From NCBI GenBank assembly GCA_902490315.1, contig CABUDK010000004.1, positions 1 through 59,428 on the forward strand: a stretch of DNA of 59,428 bases. Direction: 5' to 3'. A program made the position numbers and the translations under genes. Origin of the DNA: an uncultured Porphyromonas sp. GTDB taxonomy: Bacteria; Bacteroidota; Bacteroidia; Bacteroidales; Porphyromonadaceae. Below, piece by piece: positions 33,703 to 42,054 of this stretch; within the stretch, counting starts at the first letter, position 1; every line of letters begins with the position of its first letter. The notes under the pieces were generated by a model, which made no database searches, was not told the DNA's origin, and was given only the letters and a program-made list of their open reading frames with translations.

Positions 33703-33824
33703 ACACGCACTACAAGCCTACCCAACATACCGACGTGTAGCACTCCCACACAAGCTCACTCGTGGGGACGACTGTGCCAAAAGTCTAAGTACGATGCATA
33801 CCCGTTTTGTCGTTTACACCTAAA

Positions 33825-33866
33825 AGAAGAGAGGAGAGTTTGTAAAATGCTCTCCTCTCTCTTTCT
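33825..33866. terminator. Bidirectional terminator between tsaE and LRR gene
   Basis: AGAAGAGAGGAGAG...CTCTCCTCTCTCTTTCT hairpin lies between two convergent genes, 123 bp after tsaE and 35 bp after the minus-strand LRR stop; A- and T-rich flanks suit both directions. Confidence 0.75.
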
Positions 33867-33900
33867 ACGAGTATGCGTTAATTTGCAGCAAACATCGGTC

Positions 33901-36255
33901 TTATAGTATTATACGATGACATTTAGGTCCTATTTGTAGGAGATACACGCCTCGGGGTAAATTTTCAGTGTCGATACTTGCATCTAGGTTTGTCGAGGTC
34001 TGTATTGTATTCAGTACCTCCCCGCTAGGTGTCATGAGTCGTATAGTACTCCCCTGAGTCACATTGAAGAAGACTATTCGCCCTGGAGTGATGCCAAAGG
34101 ACACCTCCTCTGACCCAATGATGTCTTCGCAATCCAGCAAAATGCCATTCCCTTCATTCACCCCACCTTTAAAATCAAACGCCTGCCAATTCTTGGGCTG
34201 AATTATCTTCAAGAAGTCGTCGGAAAATTGATTTTGCTCCTCTTTTGACTCAGAGTCTATAACCATCACAAGAGCTTTGTCTTTTGCTACTCTCTGGGGA
34301 AGAGCATCCATTACCGTTTGCATAGCATTAAGAGAGAATTTATTTTGATAGAGATAGACCTTCTTAAGCTTGCTCAGTCCTTCTATAGATAATGAAGCGA
34401 AGGCATTCGAAGAGATATCAAGTAGCTCTAGATCTTTGTTTGCAGAAATATCAAGGTTTTGCAGTCCTATCCTTGCACAAAAGAGTTCTTTCAGCAGTGG
34501 ATTCTTATCAAGTTCGATGGTTTTGAGCTGATTGCCTGAGACCGACAGAACCTCTAGGCCTACAAGCGAAGAGATGTCGATAGAGTTCAGCTGATTGTCG
34601 TAAATGTAGAGCTCCTTTAAGGACGGGTGTGTACCCCAGATTACGCTTGTCAAGCGATTATTGGGCAATAAGACTGTTTCCAGCTTGCTATTATGAGAAA
34701 GGTCAATTTCAGAAAGCTCATTGTAAGCTGCAATCAAACTAGACAAATTAGGAGCGTGAGACACGTCTAAGGAAGTCATTTTTATGTCTGATGCAATGAG
34801 AGACATTACATCGCCTTTGATTTGAATGTTTTGATCCGCAACCAAGAGATTACCCTGACTGTCCTTTGTCACCCCCTCTATTTCGGGTAGAGAAAAGTCT
34901 GCATTCATAGCAAGAATCGTTATAGGGCTACCTACAGTTAGCGCAGTATGAAACTGAATAAACGGCTCATCAATCTTTTCTATTTCTACTGGAGTCCCCC
35001 CGTTGTGGTCAAGGGTCTTCCACCACTTAGACTTCAGAGAGTCTAGTATAGAGTTATCAATAAAGTTGCCTTCTGTAGATGCCAGTCTATTTACTAAGAC
35101 AATCTCCGCACCATCCCTCTTCGTACGAACGGGAAGAGAAGCTATCATTTTTGTCACCCCCTCTTTGTTTAGATTGTTTTGGTGACAAAAAACTTTATTG
35201 AGCGACTTCGCTTCTGGTGAGAATAGGAGCGACTCAATTTGATTGTCTGATACATCAACATATTCTAAGACTTTGTGAGAAGAGCAGTCTATACTTTTCA
35301 GTTGATTGCCCTTACATAAAAGTTCTTTGAGTAGTACATTGGAAGATAGATTCAAACTAGCAATTCTATTGCTATCACATTCTAAAGACCATAATTCAGT
35401 AAAAGGAGAAAGCTCTAGTTCTTCTATATTGGTATTGTTGCAAGTTAGGCTTTTTAATGGGAGATTTGCTGGCAGACTAAGCTTTGACAGATTGTTGTGG
35501 CTACAGTCAAGCAACTCTATTGAAGTTGACTTTGACAAGTCTATATCGCTAAAAAGATTTCTCTTGCAATCTAGAATGGAGAGACTTGGCAATCCAGAGA
35601 GATCCAGAGAGGAGAGCTGGTTGTCGAAGCAGTATATATTATTAAGAAGGGGATGCTCCGAAAATAAAATCGTTCGAAGTTTATTCTCTGAGCATTCTAG
35701 CGACATTAGGTTTTTGTTTTTAGTAATGTCTAGCTGCTCTAGTTGGTTATTATAGCAGAGCAATGTTATCAACCTACTTGCGCCAGAGATATCTAGCGAT
35801 TCAAGTTGGTTAGAGTAGCACTTGAGCTCTTTGAGCTTGGCATGATTGAGCAGGGAGAGAGACTTTATTTTATTCTGATAGCACCACAGCTTTGTAAGTC
35901 CACTTAGAGTAGAAATGTCAAGCTCCGTAATCTCATTTTTGTCGCAAAATAACGTCGTTAGACTCTTAGTCTTAGAAAGATCAAGACTAATTATCTTATT
36001 ACCTGAGCAGTCGAGAGATGTTATCTCTCCCTTAATAGTTATCGTACTACCAGTAGGAGTATAACGATTCTTAGAGGAGGTATCTTCACTTGCTCCTTCT
36101 ATCGTCCATGGACCATTAGCTTTGACTTTCAGATTGATGAACTCTGGCTTATTTGCTTCGTCCAGAGTAAGTGTGATACTCTCTTGTGAGAATAGGTGTC
36201 CTGAAAGGAGACAGGCTAAAAGGAAAAAGCCAAAGAATACTGTTCTTTGTTTCAT
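33901..36255 (-). CDS. Secreted BspA-like LRR protein with probable T9SS tail
   Basis: The 784-aa product has a signal peptide (MKQRTVFFGFFLLACLLSGHLFSQ), an opening domain shared with the 974-aa LRR protein (ITLTLDEANKPEFINLKVKANGPWTIEG), two LRR blocks of the form LDISGASRLITLLCYNNQLEQ, each closed by a W-x-x-x-D-x-x-GG cap, and a C-terminal ~70-residue domain (VSFGITPGRIVFFNVTQGSTIRLMTPSGEVLNTIQTS...LPRGVYLLQIG) resembling T9SS tails. The gene is visibly more A+T rich than the housekeeping genes. It lies 51 bp below the 375-aa lipoprotein gene and is probably co-transcribed. Confidence 0.87.
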   Translation of the reverse strand: MKQRTVFFGFFLLACLLSGHLFSQESITLTLDEANKPEFINLKVKANGPWTIEGASEDTSSKNRYTPTGSTITIKGEITSLDCSGNKIISLDLSKTKSLTTLFCDKNEITELDISTLSGLTKLWCYQNKIKSLSLLNHAKLKELKCYSNQLESLDISGASRLITLLCYNNQLEQLDITKNKNLMSLECSENKLRTILFSEHPLLNNIYCFDNQLSSLDLSGLPSLSILDCKRNLFSDIDLSKSTSIELLDCSHNNLSKLSLPANLPLKSLTCNNTNIEELELSPFTELWSLECDSNRIASLNLSSNVLLKELLCKGNQLKSIDCSSHKVLEYVDVSDNQIESLLFSPEAKSLNKVFCHQNNLNKEGVTKMIASLPVRTKRDGAEIVLVNRLASTEGNFIDNSILDSLKSKWWKTLDHNGGTPVEIEKIDEPFIQFHTALTVGSPITILAMNADFSLPEIEGVTKDSQGNLLVADQNIQIKGDVMSLIASDIKMTSLDVSHAPNLSSLIAAYNELSEIDLSHNSKLETVLLPNNRLTSVIWGTHPSLKELYIYDNQLNSIDISSLVGLEVLSVSGNQLKTIELDKNPLLKELFCARIGLQNLDISANKDLELLDISSNAFASLSIEGLSKLKKVYLYQNKFSLNAMQTVMDALPQRVAKDKALVMVIDSESKEEQNQFSDDFLKIIQPKNWQAFDFKGGVNEGNGILLDCEDIIGSEEVSFGITPGRIVFFNVTQGSTIRLMTPSGEVLNTIQTSTNLDASIDTENLPRGVYLLQIGPKCHRIIL

Positions 36256-36306
36256 AGAGATTTAAAGCTTTAGTTGTACATGAAATGCCGCAAGAGACCT
36301 TTTACA

Positions 36307-37434
36307 CTATTCGGTGGTAAATAACCGAATCGTACGACATACAAAGTCTAAGTTGTAGCCAACTCGAGCTAGTTCGGAGAAAAAGTACATTCCCCAAGCC
36401 ATGGTGGTATCTTTAACGGCTGAAGAGGACCAAAAATAGCCGTAAGAATCTCGTAAGTAGAGTTTTTCGGAGGCTATATAACCAGAAGCTGGGAACCAAC
36501 GCGTGATGTCTTTCTCTGTCCAAAAAGACTCTTTTTGTAAGTCTTCCACCGTCAAGGTAGATGCCATGTTTTCTAGAAGACGACATGTGATGAGTAATCC
36601 GCATCGATTGGGTTCTGCTATATATTCATACTTCCATGCAGAGATAAACTTAGTGTTTTTAAATCGCAAGGCGTAAGTAATGTTTTTACCAGTAGATAGA
36701 TAGTCATTTAAGGAGGAAATAGTATCTCCAGATACTATTACGGTTTCCGAAACATCCTTGAAACTACTTGGTTGATTGAAGGCTACATAGTCCGGAGCTT
36801 TTTTCTTAAATATTGGCACTATGGCTAGCCATTCTTCTTGAGAAGGGAGGTGATACTTAGTTCCATCGATGGTAATGTCAGAAAACTTTGCTACAGCGTC
36901 TTCAAAGGAGAAGTAACCACTTACGTCTGTCGCATGAGTTGTTACAAAACCAGTTCCATCTGGATTGACATTATACTCTGCAACATAGTCTAGAGGAGAC
37001 TTAACTTTAAGTTTGGGAGCTTCACCTTTCTCTCGAATGATTGGTAGCTCTTGAGTCAAAGTCTCTGTATCTCTTACTTTTGCTATAGCTAGTAAAACGA
37101 ACTTTGCCTCTTCTATTCCCTGAGATATGACGAAGCTCTTTGTAACATCGTCGATGGTAATCAGTGAGGCATCTCCAGACTTGAGCTTAAGGGTGAAGTC
37201 ACCCTTTTCAAGAGTTTTTTCAGAGATTATCTGACCCTCTGGAGAGAACTCCTTTAAAACTCCCGAAACGGTCCCCTGTCCTCCTTGAGCAGAGAATTGC
37301 TGAGGGGTTGCTTTAAACTCAACCTTAAAGGTGTTGTTAGCTTTCTTGGGAGGGTTAGGGCATGAACCACTTTTTTGGCACGAAGCTACGAAGAGCAGTG
37401 CGAGCAGCAGCGAGATAATTTTTTTCATATTCAT
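36307..37434 (-). CDS. Lipoprotein with C-terminal FISUMP-like domain
   Basis: The 375-aa product has a lipoprotein signal (MKKIISLLLALLFVASC), a beta-rich region (about 30-130) suggestive of an Ig/BACON-like fold, and a C-terminal domain with YHLPSQEEWLAIVP and GYFWSSSAVKDTTMAWGMYF...CRTIRLF, the pattern of Fibrobacter-succinogenes-major-paralogous (FISUMP)-type surface domains of Bacteroidetes. Function unknown. MNMKK and MKK are both possible starts. Likely first gene of a two-gene unit with the LRR gene downstream, which suggests a surface complex, though only by position. Confidence 0.75.
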   Translation of the reverse strand: MNMKKIISLLLALLFVASCQKSGSCPNPPKKANNTFKVEFKATPQQFSAQGGQGTVSGVLKEFSPEGQIISEKTLEKGDFTLKLKSGDASLITIDDVTKSFVISQGIEEAKFVLLAIAKVRDTETLTQELPIIREKGEAPKLKVKSPLDYVAEYNVNPDGTGFVTTHATDVSGYFSFEDAVAKFSDITIDGTKYHLPSQEEWLAIVPIFKKKAPDYVAFNQPSSFKDVSETVIVSGDTISSLNDYLSTGKNITYALRFKNTKFISAWKYEYIAEPNRCGLLITCRLLENMASTLTVEDLQKESFWTEKDITRWFPASGYIASEKLYLRDSYGYFWSSSAVKDTTMAWGMYFFSELARVGYNLDFVCRTIRLFTTE

Positions 37435-37706
37435 GTTATTACTAGTGTTGTTTGGTTAGTAGTGTCGGTAAGGAGAAGTAAGGAGAAGCATGGGAACGCT
37501 TATCAATCATAATAAGGTTATCAAGAGTTCTCTCACTGTGTGCCCTTTATATATCAGCTAGTGATCTCATTCGTTGGTAAAGGAGCCTGTTGCGACAGGG
37601 AAGTATCAAGGAGAAACGCCTTGTCGACTTTTCGGTTTTACCATGGAAATGGGGGTATTCCTGCTGAGACACAAGAAATATATGGTACACACCTACTTCT
37701 TGCGAA

Positions 37707-37714
37707 CAAAGATA
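37707..37714 (-). promoter_or_regulatory. Possible -7 box for the FISUMP-like lipoprotein gene
   Basis: Minus-strand TATCTTTG, about 270 bp upstream of the start. The 585-bp spacer 37435-38019 otherwise holds only the hairpin at 37956 and a short open stretch with no recognisable product. Confidence 0.35.
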
Positions 37715-37955
37715 TATATTTTTCTTTATTCTAGATGATGGATGTTTTTAGAATGCCAGAAAGAAGCTACTAGAACTCACAGATCATCTGTTGAGTAGAG
37801 ACTGTATCCCTCACCCTCAGTAGAGTTAAAGATCATCGCCGCATCATCTCTTTTCTAATAGAATAGATGCTTAGTGGAACAGACGAACTAGATATCAGAA
37901 GTGACGTGTAATTCGCAGTTAATGTATTCGTCTTATTGTCTGTAGCAGATATACA

Positions 37956-37993
37956 TCAAGGCGGACTAGACACTGGTCTAGCCCGCCTTGTGC
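37956..37993 (-). terminator. Hairpin downstream of the PepSY-like lipoprotein gene
   Basis: AAGGCGGACTAGAC...GTCTAGCCCGCCTT forms a strong hairpin 27 bp past the stop at 38020. It has no clear U-run, so termination efficiency is uncertain. Confidence 0.55.
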
Positions 37994-38019
37994 GTTATTG
38001 CTATTCAGTTGCTAGCGGA

Positions 38020-38472
38020 TCATTTGTGATAGACGTTGACCTCGGTGATCACACCCTCAGGAGTGATGTAGACGTACTCGTCTCGATCACCTCTCAGCTC
38101 TATCTCAAAGCGATAGTAAGAGCCCTGAGGCATCTCGATGAAGTCGATATCGTCAATGCGTGCATTTGGATACTTCTGCTGGAGCGCCTGCATGACGACG
38201 TCGGGAACGTTTCTCTTAGCTACGTCCCAACTCGTGGAGAGCCACTCACAAGACTTTGTGAAGAGTACCTCCTTTTCTTTTTTGTCGTGTCGTATCTCTA
38301 CATCGACCATGCCGTCATCGTAGTCCACATCTAGGATACGAGCGTTGGGGTAACGGTCATTTAGGGTCTTCATACATTGCTCACTGAGGTGCCAATCCTT
38401 CGTTTGACCACAAGAAGCAAAAAGAGCTACACTGCAAGTCAGCAGGAGTGCTACAAATAAAGTTCTTTTCAT
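38020..38472 (-). CDS. PepSY-like (DUF2874) lipoprotein with two repeats
   Basis: The 150-aa product has a lipoprotein signal (LLLTCSVALFASC, Cys about residue 21) and two tandem ~60-aa repeats: LNDRYPNARILDVDYDDGMVDVEI and LQQKYPNARIDDIDFIEMPQGSYYRFEIEL...YVYITPEGVITEV. This is the PepSY-like/BLIP-like fold common in Bacteroidetes periplasmic proteins; function unknown. Own -7 box upstream. Confidence 0.82.
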   Translation of the reverse strand: MKRTLFVALLLTCSVALFASCGQTKDWHLSEQCMKTLNDRYPNARILDVDYDDGMVDVEIRHDKKEKEVLFTKSCEWLSTSWDVAKRNVPDVVMQALQQKYPNARIDDIDFIEMPQGSYYRFEIELRGDRDEYVYITPEGVITEVNVYHK

Positions 38473-38533
38473 AGGTTCGTTATAGGGTTATTTGATTAGT
38501 ATTAGTGGAGAAAACGAAAGATCCTCCCAAGGG

Positions 38534-38541
38534 CAAAGATA
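38534..38541 (-). promoter_or_regulatory. -7 box for the PepSY-like lipoprotein gene
   Basis: Minus-strand TATCTTTG, 62 bp upstream of the start at 38472. Confidence 0.5.
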
Positions 38542-38616
38542 AGACTAATATCTAAAGATATAGTGGTTTCATGTGATATTTCTACTCGGCTGATTGATGC
38601 GTTAGGCGCTTGTGAC

Positions 38617-38843
38617 GATTCTTCGGGAGGAATTTCGGAATAGTTAGCTGGGAAATAAAAAATATCCAGCGAGCTAATTGGAATTTCTTCGGAAGAATCA
38701 AATGAAACTTCGGAAGAATCAAATGAAACTTCGGAAGAATCAAACGATACTTCGGAGGAATCAAACGATAAGTCCGAAGTATTTTCGATTTCCTCGGTGG
38801 AAAATCAGGAAATTCGTACCGAAGAAAACCGGAAAGCTATCGG
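38617..38843 (-). repeat. 21-bp-period palindrome element, copy 4 (inverted, five units)
   Basis: In this reversed copy, units begin at 38687, 38708, 38729, 38750 (CTTCGGAAGAA or CTTCGGAGGAA) and 38771 (degenerate), all exactly 21 bp apart, so the array has two more units than the others. Flanks include CCTCGGTGG and CCAGCGAG/CTGGG blocks. The sequence beyond the degenerate unit is homologous to the left flank of copy 2. It lies in the divergent spacer between the PepSY-like gene and rbfA. Confidence 0.82.
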
Positions 38844-38856
38844 TAATTAGTTTTAG

Positions 38857-38892
38857 CTCGGCTAGTGTCTTTAGTGGCACTAGTGCCACTAG
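38857..38892 (-). repeat. 9-bp tandem repeat (CTAGTGNCA)4
   Basis: Minus-strand units CTAGTGGCA, CTAGTGCCA, CTAAAGACA, CTAGCCGAG are contiguous; compare the six-unit array at 20412-20465. First and last two units correspond between arrays; the middle units differ in number. Confidence 0.8.
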
Positions 38893-38903
38893 AAAAAGTT
38901 CTG

Positions 38904-38971
38904 ATCTCTAACTTCTAACATCTAACATCTAATCTCTAGCGTCTAATTTCTAAAGTCTAATCTCTCTCCTG
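38904..38971 (+). repeat. Heptamer (CTCTAAY)n repeat tract, copy 4
   Basis: Nine or so degenerate units (CTCTAAC, TTCTAAC, ATCTAAC, ATCTAAT, CTCTAGC, GTCTAAT...) with 7-bp period end about 10 bp upstream of the rbfA -7 box. Confidence 0.8.
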
Positions 38972-38980
38972 ACTAATTGC

Positions 38981-38988
38981 TATCTTTG
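38981..38988 (+). promoter_or_regulatory. -7 box for rbfA
   Basis: TATCTTTG lies 23 bp upstream of the rbfA start; the -33 side is inside the heptamer tract. Confidence 0.55.
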
Positions 38989-39011
38989 TATGCATAACGA
39001 CTGATGACACT

Positions 39012-39347
39012 ATGGATACAAGAAGACAACAGAAGATAGCACGACTGATACAGAAGGAGATGGGAGAGATCTTTCGCCCACTGACGCAGCAGCTGCGCGG
39101 TGTACTGGTGAGCGTCACCCTAGTACGGGTCACCTCCGACCTGAGCAGAGCTCATATTTACCTGAGTATCTTCCCATCTGAGCGTGCTGACGAATTACTT
39201 AAGTACATACAGGACAACGCTGGTAGCTACCGCTATGAGCTGGGACAGCGCACGGGCAAGCAGCTACGAGTCATCCCCGAGATGGAGTACCATATAGATG
39301 ACTCGCTAGACTATCTGGAGCGTATCGACAAGCTACTAGAGCAATAA
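39012..39347 (+). CDS. rbfA: Ribosome-binding factor A
   Basis: The 111-aa protein has the RbfA KH-type pattern: RRQQKIARLIQKEMGEIF, VSVTLVRVTSDLSRAHIYLSIF, YRYELGQRTGKQLRVIPEMEYHIDDSLDYLERIDKLL. RbfA assists maturation of the 30S subunit. It is followed after 22 bp by the permease gene, a common Bacteroidetes order. Confidence 0.93.
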   Translation: MDTRRQQKIARLIQKEMGEIFRPLTQQLRGVLVSVTLVRVTSDLSRAHIYLSIFPSERADELLKYIQDNAGSYRYELGQRTGKQLRVIPEMEYHIDDSLDYLERIDKLLEQ

Positions 39348-39369
39348 ATTGATTCGCTAGCTCCACACG

Positions 39370-40584
39370 ATGCGTCTGCCTCTCTTTATTGCTTGGCGAT
39401 ACCTCTTTGCTCACAAGAAGCTGGGTGCCATCAACATAGTCACCCGCGTGAGCGTGCTGGCGATTGCTGTGGTATCAATGACGATGATCTGCGTGCTATC
39501 TATATATAATGGGTACGAGCAGATGATCCTCGACAAAGTGGTCGGACTAGACCCACAGCTACTGATTACGAAGGGAGATGAAGCCCCCTTTGACGAAGGC
39601 GTAGTGACCCAAGAGATTAATTCGATAAATGGGATCGCATCGATTGCTCCGCTTGTGTGGGGTGAGGGGCTGGTGAGTCGTACGGAGGGCGAGAGCTTCT
39701 CTGCGGCGCATCTATATGGTGTAGACAGTGCCTACCTGCGCATCTCTAGCATGGAGCGGTACTTGTACAGTGGAGACATAGCGATACATCCTGGGCAATA
39801 CAATCTGGGTGCCTCGATAGCGCTCAACCTAAGCACGATAGCGAACGACACGGATCCGCTCGTCATCACGCTCCCCAAGCGTAAGGGATACATCAACCCG
39901 ATCATGCCAATGACTTCGCTGAGGCGGTCGCAGGGGGTGCCCGTGTCGGTGCTTTTTACGGACAATGTGGTTTACGACAACTCTATCTTCATGCCGCTCT
40001 CTGAGTTACGTTCGCTGCTGATGCTTGACGAGCATCAAGCGCACGGACTAGCCATACAGCTAGACGAGCATGCAGATGAAGGTGCTATACAGAGAGCCAT
40101 AGCGACGAAGCTAGGTGAGGAGTACATCGTCCGCAACCGCCCCGAGCAGCAGCCGCACTTGATGCGTCTCGTGGCTATCGAGAAGTGGATCACGTCGCTC
40201 ATCTTTGCCTTTATCCTCCTATTGGCTGCCTACAATGTGATGGCTAGTATATCGATGCTTCTCATATCGAAGCAGGAGGATATAGCGATCCTACATGCAC
40301 TCGGCGAGACGCCACGGGAAATCAGACGCACCTTCCAGCTAGAGGGACTGATGGTGACACTCATCGGTGCTGTCGGTGGCATAGCTATCGGCATCATCCT
40401 CTGCTTGCTACAGATACGCTATGGGTGGCTCACGATCGATCTAGCTTTGGATTTGCAGCCTTACCCAGTAGCTGTACGACTGACAGATCTATTCGTAGTG
40501 CTCTTACTGGTCTTTGCCGTTGGGTATCTAGCGGCTGTCTATCCCGTACGCAAGCTGATCGCTCACCGCAACGCTTCACGCTAA
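39370..40584 (+). CDS. FtsX/LolE-type ABC transporter permease
   Basis: The 404-aa protein has one N-terminal transmembrane segment, a ~220-aa periplasmic domain and three C-terminal segments with SLIFAFILLLAAYNVMASISMLLISKQEDIAILHALG, the FtsX core of LolC/E permeases. It may help release lipoproteins to the outer membrane with a LolD ATPase encoded elsewhere. Paralogue of 16208-17455. The next gene starts 4 bp downstream. Confidence 0.87.
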   Translation: MRLPLFIAWRYLFAHKKLGAINIVTRVSVLAIAVVSMTMICVLSIYNGYEQMILDKVVGLDPQLLITKGDEAPFDEGVVTQEINSINGIASIAPLVWGEGLVSRTEGESFSAAHLYGVDSAYLRISSMERYLYSGDIAIHPGQYNLGASIALNLSTIANDTDPLVITLPKRKGYINPIMPMTSLRRSQGVPVSVLFTDNVVYDNSIFMPLSELRSLLMLDEHQAHGLAIQLDEHADEGAIQRAIATKLGEEYIVRNRPEQQPHLMRLVAIEKWITSLIFAFILLLAAYNVMASISMLLISKQEDIAILHALGETPREIRRTFQLEGLMVTLIGAVGGIAIGIILCLLQIRYGWLTIDLALDLQPYPVAVRLTDLFVVLLLVFAVGYLAAVYPVRKLIAHRNASR

Positions 40585-40588
40585 TACT

Positions 40589-41155
40589 ATGACGAACCAA
40601 GCTAATACTCCTGGGCTACTGCCTGACGTACCTGAGTACACCGCTCAGATCATACATCTATGGATCGCCGAGGAGAGTATACGTATCCTCACTTGCCAGC
40701 AGCAACCGCTGGAGCTACTCCAGCAACATCTGATGCAGTCCGATCCCCTCAGACAAAATCTGATGAAGCAGTTACTCAGCGAGGAGTCGGTCGCGCAGAT
40801 CCTCAGCGGTCAGCACGCTCCCGTCACGAAGCAGCTGCTTGCTGAGTGCGAGGCGATACATAAGAGGGTGAGCCAAGACGAGCGCAACATCGTCTACCAA
40901 GGGTGCTACATACTAGTCCTACCGACGATCGTTGCCTTTAGAGCGAAAGATCCACACGCCAAGAAGATGGGCGAGATAGAGATCCTCTGCACGATCCTCT
41001 ACAACGCCACCATGCAGGGACTCATAGGAAGCAGCACAGCAGGAGCAGAACACTCCCCTACCGACACGCGTGTCTACCAGCAGATCAGCGCACTCTTTGC
41101 CCTACTCGATCAGGAGTACCATCGCAAGCATCACAAGGAGGAGCCACAGTCATGA
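40589..41155 (+). CDS. DUF4924-like hypothetical protein
   Basis: The 188-aa protein is soluble and mostly helical. The start of its folded part (EYTAQIIHLWIAEESIRIL) resembles the DUF4924 family signature (IAEYxxxxWxxExxIRA). Function unknown. The stop overlaps the rfbD start by 4 bp, so it is part of the rbfA-permease-rfbD-MATE transcript. Confidence 0.6.
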   Translation: MTNQANTPGLLPDVPEYTAQIIHLWIAEESIRILTCQQQPLELLQQHLMQSDPLRQNLMKQLLSEESVAQILSGQHAPVTKQLLAECEAIHKRVSQDERNIVYQGCYILVLPTIVAFRAKDPHAKKMGEIEILCTILYNATMQGLIGSSTAGAEHSPTDTRVYQQISALFALLDQEYHRKHHKEEPQS

Positions 41156-42054
41156 GCAAAGGGCGTATCATCTTACTCGGTGCCTCGGGACAGCTAGGGC
41201 GCAGTATCACACGAGAGCTGGCAGAGCGGGGTAATCCTTACGAACTGGTCAGCTACACGCATGAGCAGCTTGACTACACCGACACGGAGTCTGTATCCCG
41301 AGCGATCAAGCTCTGGGAAGAGCAAGCTATCGCTTACGACTGGACGATGGTGGTCAACTGCGCTGCCTTCACACAGGTAGACCTTGCCGAGGATCCTGTA
41401 CACTATCGTGACCTCTTGGCACTCAATGCGCTACTGCCGGCACAGCTGGCGGAGAGCCACTTGCCGATCATACAGATTAGCACAGACTATGTCTTCGACG
41501 GGAAGCAGGGTACGCCCTATCATGAGGAGGATAGTACCAATCCACAGAGTCTCTATGGTCGCACCAAGCGTCAGGGAGAGCTAGCACTCCTGATGCACCC
41601 GACACATCCCGCTGAGCAGCACCTAGTCATCCGCACGCAGTGGCTATGGGCTCCCTGGGGACACAACTTCGTTCGCACCATGTTACGACTGGCTCGTGAG
41701 GGGAAGCCGCTGCGTGTCGTCAACGATCAGATCGGTTCGCCTACGTCGGCCCCTTCGCTGGCACGAGCTATCTGCAAGATCATCGCTTGCTACGATACGG
41801 AGCGTATCTTTCGCATGCCCCTACTCCACTATGCCGACCGAGGTGTCTGCTCGTGGTACGACTTGGCCCATGAGGCAATCGCCACGCATGTGCCTGAGTA
41901 CGACTTGTCGCAACTGACTCCGATCCCTACGGCTGAATACCCTACGGCTGCCGAGCGTCCCGCCTACAGCGTGCTAGCGACCGATAGGATAACGGCTTGC
42001 TACGGCATCACGCCCCCTAAGTGGCAAGATGAACTACAGATAGCTATAGACTAA
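41152..42054 (+). CDS. rfbD: dTDP-4-dehydrorhamnose reductase
   Basis: The 300-aa SDR protein has ILLGASGQLGRSITREL, VVNCAAFTQVDLAE, QISTDYVFDGKQGTPYHE, YGRTKRQGE (YxxxK) and RTQWLWAP, matching RfbD, which makes dTDP-L-rhamnose in the last step. rfbABC are not nearby. The stop codon abuts the MATE start codon directly (TAAATG). Confidence 0.93.
   Translation: MSKGRIILLGASGQLGRSITRELAERGNPYELVSYTHEQLDYTDTESVSRAIKLWEEQAIAYDWTMVVNCAAFTQVDLAEDPVHYRDLLALNALLPAQLAESHLPIIQISTDYVFDGKQGTPYHEEDSTNPQSLYGRTKRQGELALLMHPTHPAEQHLVIRTQWLWAPWGHNFVRTMLRLAREGKPLRVVNDQIGSPTSAPSLARAICKIIACYDTERIFRMPLLHYADRGVCSWYDLAHEAIATHVPEYDLSQLTPIPTAEYPTAAERPAYSVLATDRITACYGITPPKWQDELQIAID

Noticed and set aside
37435..38019. 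A gene in the 585-bp spacer
   Set aside because: Only short open stretches without signal peptide, family resemblance or suitable promoter position were found.
38680..38790. CRISPR array
   Set aside because: Units are contiguous 21-bp repeats without unique spacers, and no cas genes are in the window.
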